From: Elymus sibiricus
Taxonomy: Eukaryota; Streptophyta; Magnoliopsida; Poales; Poaceae
NCBI GenBank assembly: GCA_039707655.1
Contig: CM077666.1
Span: 301,842,166-301,906,165, forward strand
DNA length: 64,000 nucleotides
Reading direction: 5' to 3'
Shown here: positions 20,946 to 31,833 of the stretch, one piece after another
How the letters are laid out: the number at the start of each line of letters is the position of its first letter
Numbering within the stretch: position 1 is the stretch's first letter
Notes under the pieces: model-generated
Database searches by the model: none
What the model was told of the DNA's origin: nothing
Seen by the model: the letters and a program-made list of their open reading frames with translations, nothing else
Translations under genes and position numbers: made by a program

Positions 20946-22199
20946 ATTTCTGTCTCAGGAGCGCCAAGCGCCGACTCGGCCATGAGGGCGATCATTACCG
21001 GCAACGCGGCTGCTGATGATCACTCTTCGACATCTGAAGCGCCTCCCTCAAGCAGGTATCTGAAGATTGGCGAGAATCTGTTCGTCAGCATCCCTGGGAC
21101 GTCAAGCATTGGAACGCCCACTGGAGAAGAAGCTTTTGATGGTGAGGTCATCACTGCTGTCGGGTTCGAAGTTGTTGATGAGCCGCGTGTCAGTAGCAAT
21201 GAATCTAGCAATAGCTCCTCAAGGCCATGAGTGGAAACTTCCAGAAGCTTCAAGCATATTATCGCAGCCGAACGGAGAGCTTGGACTCCAGAGCAGCCAT
21301 CCTTGGTAAGGCAGAAGAAGAGTTTAAAAAACGTGTCGAGGAGACGCAAATCTGGTATTCAGAGTGCCTCCAAGATCTCCACGAACGCCACACCCAACTT
21401 TCCATTGCCAAGGAGAAGTTCATTTTGGAAAAGGCTGAAGCCGACAAGGCACAAGAGGAGGCTATGCAGAGGATAGCGGCAGCCGAGGCGAAGTTGAATG
21501 AGCGCAAGATTGGCCTTGGCGCTCATGAGGAAGAACTTGCCACTCGTGAAGAAGCGCTTGCCACTAAAATTCGCAGTAAGGATGATGAAATTCAAGCTCT
21601 TCTTGCACAACAGACCCAGGAGCTAGAGTGAAAAGCACAAGGAGGCGATCGAAGCTCAGGCTACGGATTATGCCAGCAAGATCAAGGAAGCCATCAATGC
21701 TGCTGAAACCGCAGAGGTAGCCAAGAACGAGCTAAAGGGCAAGGTGCAGAAGCTTGAAGCAGATCTTGCCGCCAATGACAAGGAAGTCTTGGCGCTCAAA
21801 GCAGACAAAGAGAAGACAACTCACACCTTGGCGGAGCTGCAAACCTCAATATCCGCCAAGAACCAAGAACTCACCAAGACCAAAGATGTCATTGATGATC
21901 ACAAGGTAAAGCTGACCACCTTGGAAAAGTCTCTTGATGATGCCAAGGAGCGTGAGAGAATCTTGTCGAAAGACCTCCAGAACGAGAAGGCCTTGCTTGA
22001 GAGTGCCGCAAATTCCTTCAACGGGCTCAAAGGCACCTACCAACTTTGGACTGGCCGTCTCGTGGTTGCTGCGAAAAACCTCACCGCATAGCTATCTGCC
22101 ATGGGCTTGCCAGAATACCGCTTCTCCACCAACGAAAGGGACGCCGCCAGCGCCAGGCTCACTTTATTCTTCGAAAGTCTCATCAAGGCGCTGGAGAAG
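20946..22199 (+). pseudogene. Antisense ORF A, coiled-coil segment (piece 3 of 4)
   Basis: The frame continues from 13506. At about 21225-21230 a one-base shift moves the frame into a long coiled coil, starting MSGNFQKLQAYYRSR. A second coiled-coil block (21744-22088) follows another shift or stop near 21629-21631, and a TAG interrupts at 22089-22091. The heptad-like Leu/Lys/Glu pattern is clear (LEADLAANDKEVLALKADKE). The segment runs to the next insertion at 22199 and resumes in frame at 43665. Long coiled coils after an acidic region are typical of the plant proteins containing the putative gypsy-type transposon domain (PF04195). At least two frameshifts and one stop mark it as decayed. 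Confidence 0.65.
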
Positions 22200-25100
22200 T
22201 GATATGTCTCCAATATATCTATAATTTATGAAGTATTCATGCCATGTTTATAACAATTTTATATGGTTTTGGTATGTTTTGATTAGAACTAACCCGGACT
22301 GACGCTGTTTTCAGCAGAACTACCGTGGTGTTGTTTTTTGTGCAGAAATAGAAGTTCTCGGAATTGGACAAAACTTTTGATGATTTTTTTGGACCAAAAG
22401 AGACCCCCGAAGCTTCGTGGAAGGACCAGAAGCCACAAGGAGCTCACAAGGCAACACGGCGCGCCCTGGGGGGGTCGTGTGTTGTTGCCTTGTGGGGCCC
22501 TCGTAGCTCCTTTTCGTGTGATTCCAACACTGAAAAATCCTATAAAAAGAGAAACCACCAGAAATAAACCTAGAACTTCGACGCCGCCACCGCAGCCTTC
22601 TGTACCCAAGAAAACCTAGGGGAAATCATCACCGGAGGCCATCTTCATCATCCCGGCGGTCTCCATGACGAGGAGGGAGTAGTTCACCCTCGGGGCTGAG
22701 GGTATGTACTAGTAGCTATGTGTTTGATCTATCTCTCTCTCGTGTCCTTGATTTGGCACGATCTTGATGTATCGCGAGATTTGTTAATATAGTTGGATCA
22801 TATGGTGTTTCTTCCCTCTCTATCTTTCTTGTGATGAATTGAGTCTTTCCCTTTGAGGTTTCGTTATTGTCGGATTGAATATTTCAGATTTGAGAACACT
22901 TGATGTATGTCTTGCATGTGGATACCCATGGTGACAATGGGGTATTCTATTGAGTCACTTGATGTTTGTTTTGGTAATCAACTTGTGGATTCCCGAGGTG
23001 ACATTGGGGTAATCTATGCATAGGGGTTGATACACGTTTTCGTTCTACTTTCTCCGATAGAAACTTTGGGGTACTCTTTGAAGTTCTTTGTGTGGATTGA
23101 ATATTATGAATCTAAAGTTGTTTGATGCATATCGAATAATCAACTCACGGATACTTGTGGTACATTGGAGTATCTAGGTGACATTAGAGTTGGTTGATGC
23201 GTATCGTATGGTGTTATTTTAGTACGAACTCTAGGGCTGTTTGTGACACTTATAGGGATGGCTCAATAGATCGATCGGAAAGGATAAGTTTGAGGTGGTT
23301 TCGTACCCTACAACAATTTCGTCTTATGTTCTCCGCTAAGGAACTTTGGAGTGATTCTTTATCGCACGTTGAGGGATTGTTATATGATTCAATTATGGTA
23401 GCATTGTTGAGAGATTGCACTAGTGAAAGTATGAACCCTAGGCCTTGTTTTCAAGCATTGCAATACCGTTTGTGCTCCGTTTTATCACTTGTTACCTTAC
23501 TGTTTTTATATTTTCAGATTACAAAAACCTATATCTACTATCCATACTACACTTGTATCACCATCTCTTCACCGAACTAGTGCACCTATACAATTTACCA
23601 TTGTATTGGGTGTGTTGGGGACACAAGAGATTCTTTGTATTTGATTGCAAGATTGTTTGAGAGAGACCATCTTCATCCTATGCCTCCCACGGATTGATAA
23701 ACCTTAGGTTGTAACGCCCCTGTGTAATGAGCTACAGTAATCCATCATGTTAATGCTAAGTCAGGTTGATTTGCAATGCTTGATTACATTGGATTCATAT
23801 CTCATTTCGAATTCCACCACTGAATTCAAATTCAAATTTCAAGTGGAAATTAAAGTTGCACAAAAGTTGCTGCAAAATAGTTCATGCTTTAGCAAATATT
23901 CCAAAACAAAAAATTGTTCAGGAAAACAACATCACCACAGTGCTAAAATGAGCTATAGCAATTTAATCGGTACCAAAAGAAGCATTTTAAATGCTTTTCC
24001 AATTATGAAAAATTCAAATGGATTGAAATCATTCCCAAACTTTTTGTGGCAGTGCACAATATTCCCTAGTATTTGTTTTGACCAGCTCCACAATTTTGCA
24101 AAGTCATTTGATGGCTAAATTAAATGCAAAATGGCTGCTGGAAAAGAAAAACAGAAAAAGAAATAGGGAAAAAGGAAAAGGCCACTGTGCACTGGGCCTA
24201 AGTGCACAGTGCCGGCCCAGCCCACTCCCCGCCATCTCCTTCCTCTCTCTCCTCCCCGTGTCGGCTACGCGCGCGCGACCGACGCCGAGCGTCGTCGCCG
24301 CCAAACCGCATCGCCACGCCGCGCTGCTACACCGCCGCGGAGGCGATAAGAACGCCACCGCACGCCTCGGGGCAGCCCCCCGTCCTCATCTCCTCCTCCC
24401 ACTCGCTCTCTCTCTCCCGCTCTCCTCCTCGCTCGAGCGCATCCGTCGCCGTTCGTCGTCGTTCCCGTGGCCACTGTCCACCTCACGCCTCACCGCCATG
24501 TCGTAGAGGTTCGCCGTCGACCGCTACGTCACCTGCGCCGACGAACGCGAGCCGGGAAGCACCCCATCGCCAGGATCGACCTCTTCTTCCTCCTCGGGCC
24601 GCCGGCGATCTCCCTCCTCTCCGGCGAGCCTGCTGCTCCTAAGCTTTCGCCGGGCCCCCGCGTGCCTTCCCGGTGAGCTCCTCTTCCTCTCCCCTCACTC
24701 CCTTGTTCCTAACCGCGCCCGTAGCCACCACACTCACCGTGGCCGAACGCGTCGCCGCTGCCGTGCTCGCCGCCGTAGCCACCCTCGCCGCAGCTCGCGT
24801 CTGAGCACGTAGGCGTGCTCAGCGCGCTCCCAGGAGCCCAACGCACCTAGCCCCACCGCTTGTCGTGCCCTGCTTCGCCGTAACCACCACCTCCTGAACT
24901 CCGGCGCCCGCTCGCGAGCTCGCCGCCGTCGACTCCGGCCATCTCCGGCGACGCCACCACCGCAGCTCGACGCGGCTTTGTCCGCTCATTCGAACGCGCT
25001 ATCGCACGCGCCAAATGGCTCGCCATAGCGGTTTTCCGACGAGGGCCATGGCCCTCTGCCGCGTTTGTGGGTCGCCGGTGTTTAAACGCCGGCGCCGCTG

Positions 25101-25754
25101 ACCTGGCCGCCATGTGGGCACCCCTGGGTCACTGACCAATGGGCCCCAGGGGCCCAGTTGACTGGGTTGACCCAGTCAACGTGCTGACTAGGCAACCCGA
25201 GTCACTGACATGCGGGCCCCACCCGTTAATTAACTGGTTTTATAAAATAAATTAATCTATAATTAGATTAGTCACTGACATATGGGGCCCACCTGCTAAT
25301 TAACCTCTGTTTAGATTAATTAATCATTGTTTAGCCCAATGTATATGACATGTGGGACCCAGTGGTCAGGTTTGACCTGGACCGGCTGGGTTAACTGCTG
25401 ACGTCACGCTGACTTACTGCTGATGCAATAATGTATTTTCCGGTATTTACGAATTAAAATTAATTCCAGGAATTTCAGAAAATTGTTTAAATCTTTGAAA
25501 AATCATAGAAAATAAACCGTAGCTCAGATGAAAAAGTTTTCTACATGAAAGTTGATCAGAAAAAAGACGAATTCGAATATGCCCTCCATGTAGCTGTCAC
25601 ATTCCCACAACACCGCAAACATGGAACCTTCCCCTCCGGATCACTTGTCCGAAAACTGCCTAAAACCGGGAAAATATTCCCAAATATTTTCCCGCTCCGT
25701 CTCTAACGTGTAGCACTGCGATAGGTCACCACCAGCACAACATATTGCCATGCC

Positions 25755-25952
25755 ATGCATCTGTGTTGCTTTTGTTTACTTTGTATTTATTGTTTCTTCC
25801 CCCTCTTCTCCCCGGTAGACCCCATGACTGACGCTGCCCCTGAGGACTGCTACATCCCCGACGACCCCTCTTTCACGGCAAAGCTTCCAAGCAAGCAAAC
25901 CCCCTTGATCATTCCTATATCGCCTATTCTTTCTCCCTCATGCTTGCATTAG
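25755..25952 (+). CDS. Small ORF in chromovirus 5' LTR (65 aa), conserved peptide
   Basis: The N-terminal stretch is hydrophobic, starting MHLCCFCLLCIYCFF. It is followed by DAAPEDCYIPDDPSF and the core AKLPSKQTPLI. The counterpart in the 3' LTR (37243-37440) has AELPGKQTPLI, and a diverged relative lies in the solo LTR at 3092-3445. Translation is unproven. Confidence 0.35.
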   Translation: MHLCCFCLLCIYCFFPLFSPVDPMTDAAPEDCYIPDDPSFTAKLPSKQTPLIIPISPILSPSCLH

Positions 25953-26111
25953 ATTTTGCTACTGCAATTGATTGCTCCTATTCTATTGCATAGCCTGTTT
26001 TTGTAACTGTTGTTGATACCTTACCTGCTATCCTAAATGCTTAGTATAGGTTGGTTAGTGAACCATCAGTGGCCCCTCATCCTTGTCCCTGTTGCCCCGC
26101 TTTGTTACCGT

Positions 26112-27683
26112 TGCCCTGCTACTTGTAGCTTGCGTTGGTATTTTCCCCGAAGAGGAAGGGATGATGCAGCAGAGTAGAGATAAGTATTTCCCTCAGTTAT
26201 GAAACCAAGGTTATCGAACCAGTAGGAGAATCACACAACACCTCATTAGCAGTACCTGCACACAAACAACAAACCCTTGCACCCAACGCAAACGAGGGGT
26301 TGTCAATCCCTCGGCGGTAAATTGCAAGATTAAATTGTATGTGATAGATAGATAGATTGAAACAAAAATACAAAATAAAATAAATAAAATAAAATGGCAG
26401 CGATATTTTTAGGGTTTTAGTAATTTGATTTAGATAGACCCGGGGGCCATAGTTTTCACTAGAGGCTTCTCTCGAGAAAATAGCATACGGTGGGTAGACA
26501 AATTACTGTTGGGCAATTGATAGAAAAGCAAATAATCATGACGATATTCAAGGCAATGATCATGTATATAGGCATCATGTCCAAGATTAGTAGACCGACT
26601 CCTGCCTGCATCTACTACTATTACTCCACACATCGACCGCTATCCAGCATGCATCTAGTGTATTAAGCCCATAAAGAACGGAGTAATGCCTTAAGAACGA
26701 TGACATGATGTAGACAAGATAAACTCACGTATGAATAAACCCCATCTTTTTACCCTTAATAGCAACGATACATATGTGTCATGTCCCTTTCTGTCACTGG
26801 GATTGAGCACCGCAAGATCGAACCCATTACAAAGCACCTCTTCCCATGGCATGATAAATCAACTCAGTTGGCCAAACCAAATCAATAGATCGGAGAAGAA
26901 ATATGAGGCTATAATAATCATGCATAAAAGAGTGCAGCAAAGACTCAAATATATTCATGGATAATCTGATCATAAACTCACAATTCATCGGATCCCAACA
27001 AACACACCGCAAAAAGTGATTACATCGGATAGAACTCGAAAAACATCAAGGAGAACATTGTATTGAAGATCAAAAAGAGAGAAGAAGCCATCTAGCTACT
27101 AACTATGGACCCGAAGGTCTGTGGTAAACTACTCACGCGTCATCGAAAGGGCAGCAAGGTTGATGTAGAGCCCCTCCGTGATCGATTCCCCCTCCGGCAG
27201 ATTACCGGAGAAGGCCTCCAGATGGGATCTCTCTGGAACAGAAACTTGCGGCGGCGGAAAAAGTATTTCGTGGACTCCTCTGAGGGTTTCTGATTTTTCT
27301 GAATTTATAGTGCTGGAATTAGGTCAAACGGAGCTCCATGGGCCCCACAAGGCACCAGGGCGCGCCTGCCCCCCCAGGCGCGCCCTGGTGGCTCGTGGGC
27401 CCCACTAGGGTCTTCTGGCCTCCTCCCAAAGCTTCTAGTGTTTATCTTGGCCAATAAAAAATCTCCAAAAAGCTTCGTGGCATTTGGACTTCGTTTGGTA
27501 TTGATTTTCTGTAAAACAAAAACAGGGCAGAAAACAACAACTCGCACTGGGCACTAAGTTAATAGGTTAGTCTCCAAAAATGATATATAATTGCTATAAA
27601 TGCTTATAAAAACATCCAAGATTGATAATATAACAGCATGGAACAATAAAAAATTATAGATACGTTGGAGACGTATCATGCCC
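26112..27683 (-). mobile_element. Solo LTR, Sabrina/WHAM-like, inserted in chromovirus 5' LTR
   Basis: The solo LTR is 26117-27678 (1562 bp) with perfect duplications TGCCC (26112-26116 and 27679-27683). It lies on the minus strand: its right end reads GAGACGTATCA, the complement of TGATACGTCTC. Its length and sequence match the LTRs of the 47944 element (1547 and 1560 bp). The empty site is preserved in the chromovirus 3' LTR near 37611, which confirms the insertion. Confidence 0.94.
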
Positions 27684-28646
27684 CGATCAACGTGATCGAT
27701 GGGCTGAGACCGACACATCACCGCACACCCCTAAGCTGTACGACCCTGCAGAGGAACTATCGAGTGCCGAGGGTGATACCTCCTACATCACTCCTGATGA
27801 TATCTCTGTAGCATAGCTAGTCGGTTGTGGGTTACCGAGGGTGTTTCCTCTTTCACCACCTCCGATGATGCCTCTGTCGTACAACCCCTCAAGTGTGAAC
27901 TCTTCGAGGATGATTCCTCCAAGTTCACCTTGACGGTTACATCATGTAGGAATCCAACGAGGGTGATTCCTCAGGTTCTTCCTTGATGTGATGGACACAC
28001 GGATACCTTGACTTTTATCTCAATCCCTGATTAAAGTCGGGTCGGCCCCGAGGGGTACCCGCGAGAAATGTGGAGTCGGGTTGACCGTGAGGGTACCCGC
28101 AAGATAATTACGCGGCGCGGTCGGGCAGGCAGATTGCCTCAGGAGAGGGAGGAGAGTGATTGGGCCTGGCCCTTGCCACAAGTCCTCGAGACGGGGTGAC
28201 GGGACCACAGATCGTGGATCACTGATTGTCACCGCGAGCTCCCAACACTGGGTTAGGATATGTGATCTGAGTAGGCCTCTGGCCTTTTCGTACTAACCAC
28301 CACACGGGAATAGTATGGGCACTCGGCGTCGTATGTATCAGCCAAAGTTCTTCAAACGTCAGCAGTTGAGCGGCACGTGCCCGGGTGGACCGCGAAAGCC
28401 TGCGTGTGTATACAGGGGCTAGGTCTGGTCCCGGCCGTCCTCGCAACACGCAGGAGTGCAAAGGGCGATGGGCCCAAGACCCCTGAGCGCTTAGGGTGTA
28501 GACCGGCGTGCTGGCCTCTCTGTTGAGCCTAGGTAGGGCTACGACGTGTCGATCAGCCGAGGCCGGGCATGACCTGAGTAAGTGTGTCCGGCCAGAGTTA
28601 ATCGAGCGTGTTGGGTAAGTTGGTGCACCCCTGCAGGGAAGTATAT

Positions 28647-28658
28647 CTATTCGAATAG
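28647..28658 (+). promoter_or_regulatory. CTATTCGAATAG palindrome, LTR-shared block
   Basis: This perfect 12-bp palindrome is followed by GCCGTGTCCATGG. The same block is at 42760-42771 in the 3' LTR, 2675-2686 in the solo LTR, and 39023-39034, 56218-56229 (one mismatch) and 63637-63648 in the LARD-like LTRs. All copies have the same orientation relative to their element. The role is unknown; it could be a structural RNA element or a transcription site. Confidence 0.6.
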
Positions 28659-29445
28659 CCGTGTCCATGGTAACAGGACGCTCGGAAAGTATCCTGATCT
28701 ACTACAACTAGAATTGGATACTTGTGGAACTGAATAATATGTTAGCTCCGGGATCGCTTTCTCGCAGGGAGTCGAGGAAGGATCTCTGGGCTTTGTTACT
28801 ACTACTTACTACTTTATTTTGTACTAATCTGCACTCTTCTAATGCAGCAAGACGCTAAAGATGCTAGTCTTCGATAGGCTAGGCCATCCCCTCTGTTCTG
28901 GCATTTCTGCAGTCTAGTCCACAGTTACAGTCCCTCTTTTGATACCGATGCATAAATAGAATAGATCTGATGTAAGTCTTGCGAGTACTTTGGATGAGTA
29001 CTCACGGTTGCTTTGCTCCCCTTTTTCCCCATACCCGATTGCTGCGACCAGATGATGGAGCCTCGGAGCCAGCTGCCCCAGTCGACTACTACTACTACCC
29101 TTCGATGGCACCTACTACGTGGAGACCGACGACCAGGAGTAGATAGGAGGCTCCCAGGCAGGAGGCCTGCGCCTTTTCGATCAGATGTCGTTGTTTTGCT
29201 CAACCTTCTTAAAGCAGACTTGTTTAACTTGATGTCTGTACTCAGATATTGTTGTTGCTTCCGCTAACGCTTGATCGCGAGCTTATGTATTCGAGCCCTC
29301 GAGGCCCCTGGCTTGTAATATAAAGCTTGTATGACTTTTATTTGTGTTTAGAGTTGTGTTGTGATATCTTCCCGTGAGTCCTTAGGCTTGATCATGTGCA
29401 TTTGCGTGTATGATTAGTGCATGATTGAGTCGGGGCGTCACAAGT

Positions 29446-29457
29446 TGGTATCAGAGC
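29446..29457 (+). other. Primer-binding site, tRNA-Met type
   Basis: TGGTATCAGAGC begins 4 bases after the 5' LTR. It is complementary to the 3' end of initiator tRNA-Met, the common primer of gypsy elements. Confidence 0.9.
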
Positions 29458-29773
29458 CGACTGCCTGTAGGAACCCCCCCTTTCCAACTCCTTGGCCGAA
29501 GTTGAGTCTAGACTTTGAAAAACTGTTTTATTAACATGGCTGTGTGGCTTACGGGCCCACGTCGCCAATGGGTGGTATTAGGATCTTTTATTCCTCTTCT
29601 TTACTCTGGGACTCTGATCTCTCATCTTTTCGGGTTAAAGATTTTGCTAACTCTAACATTAGGATCTCGTGTTCACATTCAACCGGAGAGCTGGATTATC
29701 TGCAAACATTCCTTTCAATGCAATCATATGCTTCTCACACTGTCATTTGACATCTTGCACTTTCCTATTTCAG

Positions 29774-30523
29774 ATGCGTCCCGCAAGACAGCTCGTACGC
29801 CAGACCATGGCTGTTGATGCGACTGGGTTCCCTGCTATTCTGGTTGACCTTTTGACCAGGTTGGGATATCGCTGGTACCCCGAATACACAGTTTACGAGG
29901 ATTACCACGAGTTCAACCAGGAGCAGTACCACGATGTGGTTCGTATCTTTGATCGGCAGAATAACTCCACCACTGAGTTGCACACCTTTCATGGTGTTGG
30001 AGTGACTGTTGACATGGCGGTCCATGATGCTGCCTATACTGCTATTGCCCGTCTCCATGGAGAGCACAACCGCTTGGAGGAGACTGCTTTCAGATATACC
30101 CCGTATACCCCCGCTGGGGATGAGAGTGGATATTACACTGCTGTCTGTACCCCTTACGTGCGACGTCGATATGACCCGCAGGTTCTGGTCTAGTACACTG
30201 AGGCTCTGGATCGCACTGCCCGAGCTCTTGCTGTTGAGTTGTACGCCACTCGTGCTCATCTTTATGATGCTCTGACACAGTTGCTACCAGCAGTCAGTGC
30301 AGGGATACATCCAGAGTACATCCTTTACCCGCGCAGGACAGAGATGCCACCAGGTCTTGAGTGGCCTGCTGTTGGAGGTTGTACTCCTCCATGTGGTCCT
30401 CTCCTTCCAGTCCGGGACCAGGTTCTGCACCAGAGTGTTCACGGAGCGCAGGATCCCCATGTCGAGGGTACCCTGCATCGTCACTTGCAGCTGCCTGGCT
30501 TTAGTGGTTTTCTCCGACGTTGA
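29774..30523 (+). pseudogene. ORF0, extra ORF upstream of gag, dsRNA-binding-like fold suspected
   Basis: The ATG (MRPARQLVRQTMAVDATG) directly follows an acceptor-like CTATTTCAG. The frame is open for 139 codons to TAG at 30191-30193, then open again in the same frame to 30523. CAG to TAG would explain the stop. Residues ~20-98 follow the pattern of a double-stranded-RNA-binding domain: a first helix with LVDLLTRLGY, then P.Y and strands, then FHGVGVTVDMAVHDAAYTAIARL, where such domains have G.G.S...A...AA..AL..L. The second part continues as a helix (TARALAVELYATRAHLYDALTQLL). I recognise no named family. An extra sense ORF before gag is known in Ogre/Tat elements but is unusual for a Tekay-type element. 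Possible roles are RNA packaging or silencing suppression; both are guesses. Confidence 0.55.
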
Positions 30524-30771
30524 TGTAGCTATCACTATGTCCCGTTGTTGTATCCCTCCACTGCGTGCCTGCGAGCCACCTAGTGTGTCTAGCTTTTCCT
30601 TTCCGAACTTGTACTGCTGGTTTGTAACCGAATCTATGTATGGATATGTATGTCATGTTTGACTATGATGTTGTATCTATTGCACTTCCTTTGTTGTGTG
30701 TGTTACTTCATGAATGATTCCATACACCTAAAATACTCGTTGCTAAACTACCCCCTGTTGATTTTAGCAGG
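30524..30771 (+). other. Untranslated stretch before gag, intron-like
   Basis: A T-rich stretch ends GATTTTAGCAG directly before the gag ATG. It looks like a splice acceptor, so gag may be made from a spliced RNA that skips ORF0. The donor was not identified. Confidence 0.4.
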
Positions 30772-31833
30772 ATGGTTAGACCCGCAGGTCGTGGCCGTGG
30801 TGCCAACAATCCACCACCGCCCGACTATATGGCTGGAATGATGCAACAGTTTGAACTGAACCGTCAATTTATGAAAGGGCTGATGGATTAGTTTCCTCGT
30901 CCAAATGCTAACCAGCAGCCAGCCTCAATAACCTTGCAAGAGTTTGTGCGCCTCAACCCAACTACCTTCGGCAACTCAGTTCAGCCGCTTGATGGTGATG
31001 ATTGGCTCTGCGACATCACATATGAGATGGAGTCAGCCAATGTTGCCCCTGCCAGCTATGTTACTTTTGCGTCCTACTTCCTGAAGGGACCCGCAACTCA
31101 ATGGTGGGACAGTCACAGGCGTACCCTAGCTGTTGGAACTATCATCACTTGGGTGGAATTCCAGGCTGCTTTCCGTGCCCGCTACATTCCCCAGGGAGTC
31201 ATGGATCGGAAGAAGCGTGAGTTTCGCAACCTCACTCAGGGCAGCAAGATTGTGGAGGTCTATCAGCGGGAGTTTCTTGAACTATCTTGCTATGCTGAAG
31301 AGGATATTGCTACCGATGCCCGCAGACAGGAGAAGTTCCGTGAAGGGCTCAACCCAGATATCAAGCTCGCACTCCTAGTCCAAGACTTCGCCAACTTCGC
31401 CACCTTGGTGAACAAGGCCATACAGGTTGAGACTGGTCTGAAGGATCACAAGGACGCGCTCAAGCGCACCCGTGAAGCGGGCTCATCTTCGGGCTCGTCT
31501 TCGCAGAAGCGCCGCATATGGATTCCTCACAGCATGTACCGTCCAACTGTTCCTGCTCCAAGGCCGTCCTATGCTGCACCTCGTCTGCCTCCTCGACCTC
31601 CGAGGCAGCCAAGACCTCAAGCTACGCCACCTCGAGCTCCTGCTCCCCGTCCCAATGACGGGCTGTGCTTCACATGTGGTCGTCCAGGTCATCGTGCTAA
31701 AGACTGCCGTCAGAATCAGAATCAGTTGGCCCTTCCATCTGCTGGCCGAGGTAATGGCCGTGGTAACAATCAGCCTCGCAACAACAATGCCAGCCTTCTT
31801 ATGGTCGTGGTCAGGCTTATCATGTCAATATGA
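30772..31833 (+). pseudogene. gag: Retrotransposon gag with zinc knuckle, one premature stop
   Basis: Gag starts MVRPAGRGRGANNPPPP. TAG at 30889-30891 interrupts after codon 39 (a CAG to TAG change would explain it), and the same frame continues to 31833. The retrotransposon gag core is clear (LNPTTFGNSVQP; YFLKGPATQWWDS; FRARYIPQGVMDRKKREF; FREGLNPDIKLAL). It is followed by a basic Pro/Arg-rich linker and a CCHC zinc knuckle (CFTCGRPGHRAKDC, 31666-31707). Gag forms the virus-like particle and binds the RNA. Its end overlaps the pol frame, which opens in another phase by about 31790, so pol would need a frameshift or a one-base indel has occurred. Confidence 0.88.

Larger units (their letters stand above)
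23710..29442 (+). repeat. 5' LTR of the chromovirus (4.17 kb plus nested solo LTR)
   Basis: It begins TGTAACGCCCC and ends GGGGCGTCACA. A GC-rich block (about 24180-25110) gives long but unconvincing Ser/Arg/Pro-rich ORFs. The right part has TCTATTCGAATAGCCGTG (28646-28663), also found in other LTRs here. A hand comparison of 28022-28260 with 37942-38190 gave about 11 substitutions, 9 of them transitions. It is interrupted at 26117-27678. Confidence 0.92.

Noticed and set aside
24078..24642. Plus-strand ORFs in the 5' LTR GC-rich block (142 and 146 codons)
   Set aside because: Ser/Arg/Pro-rich with no domain. Frames differ from those in the 3' LTR copy, so composition explains them.
29446..29457. 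tRNA-like match at retroelement primer sites
   Set aside because: Only the 12 bases pairing with tRNA-Met are present; these are primer-binding sites, not tRNA genes.
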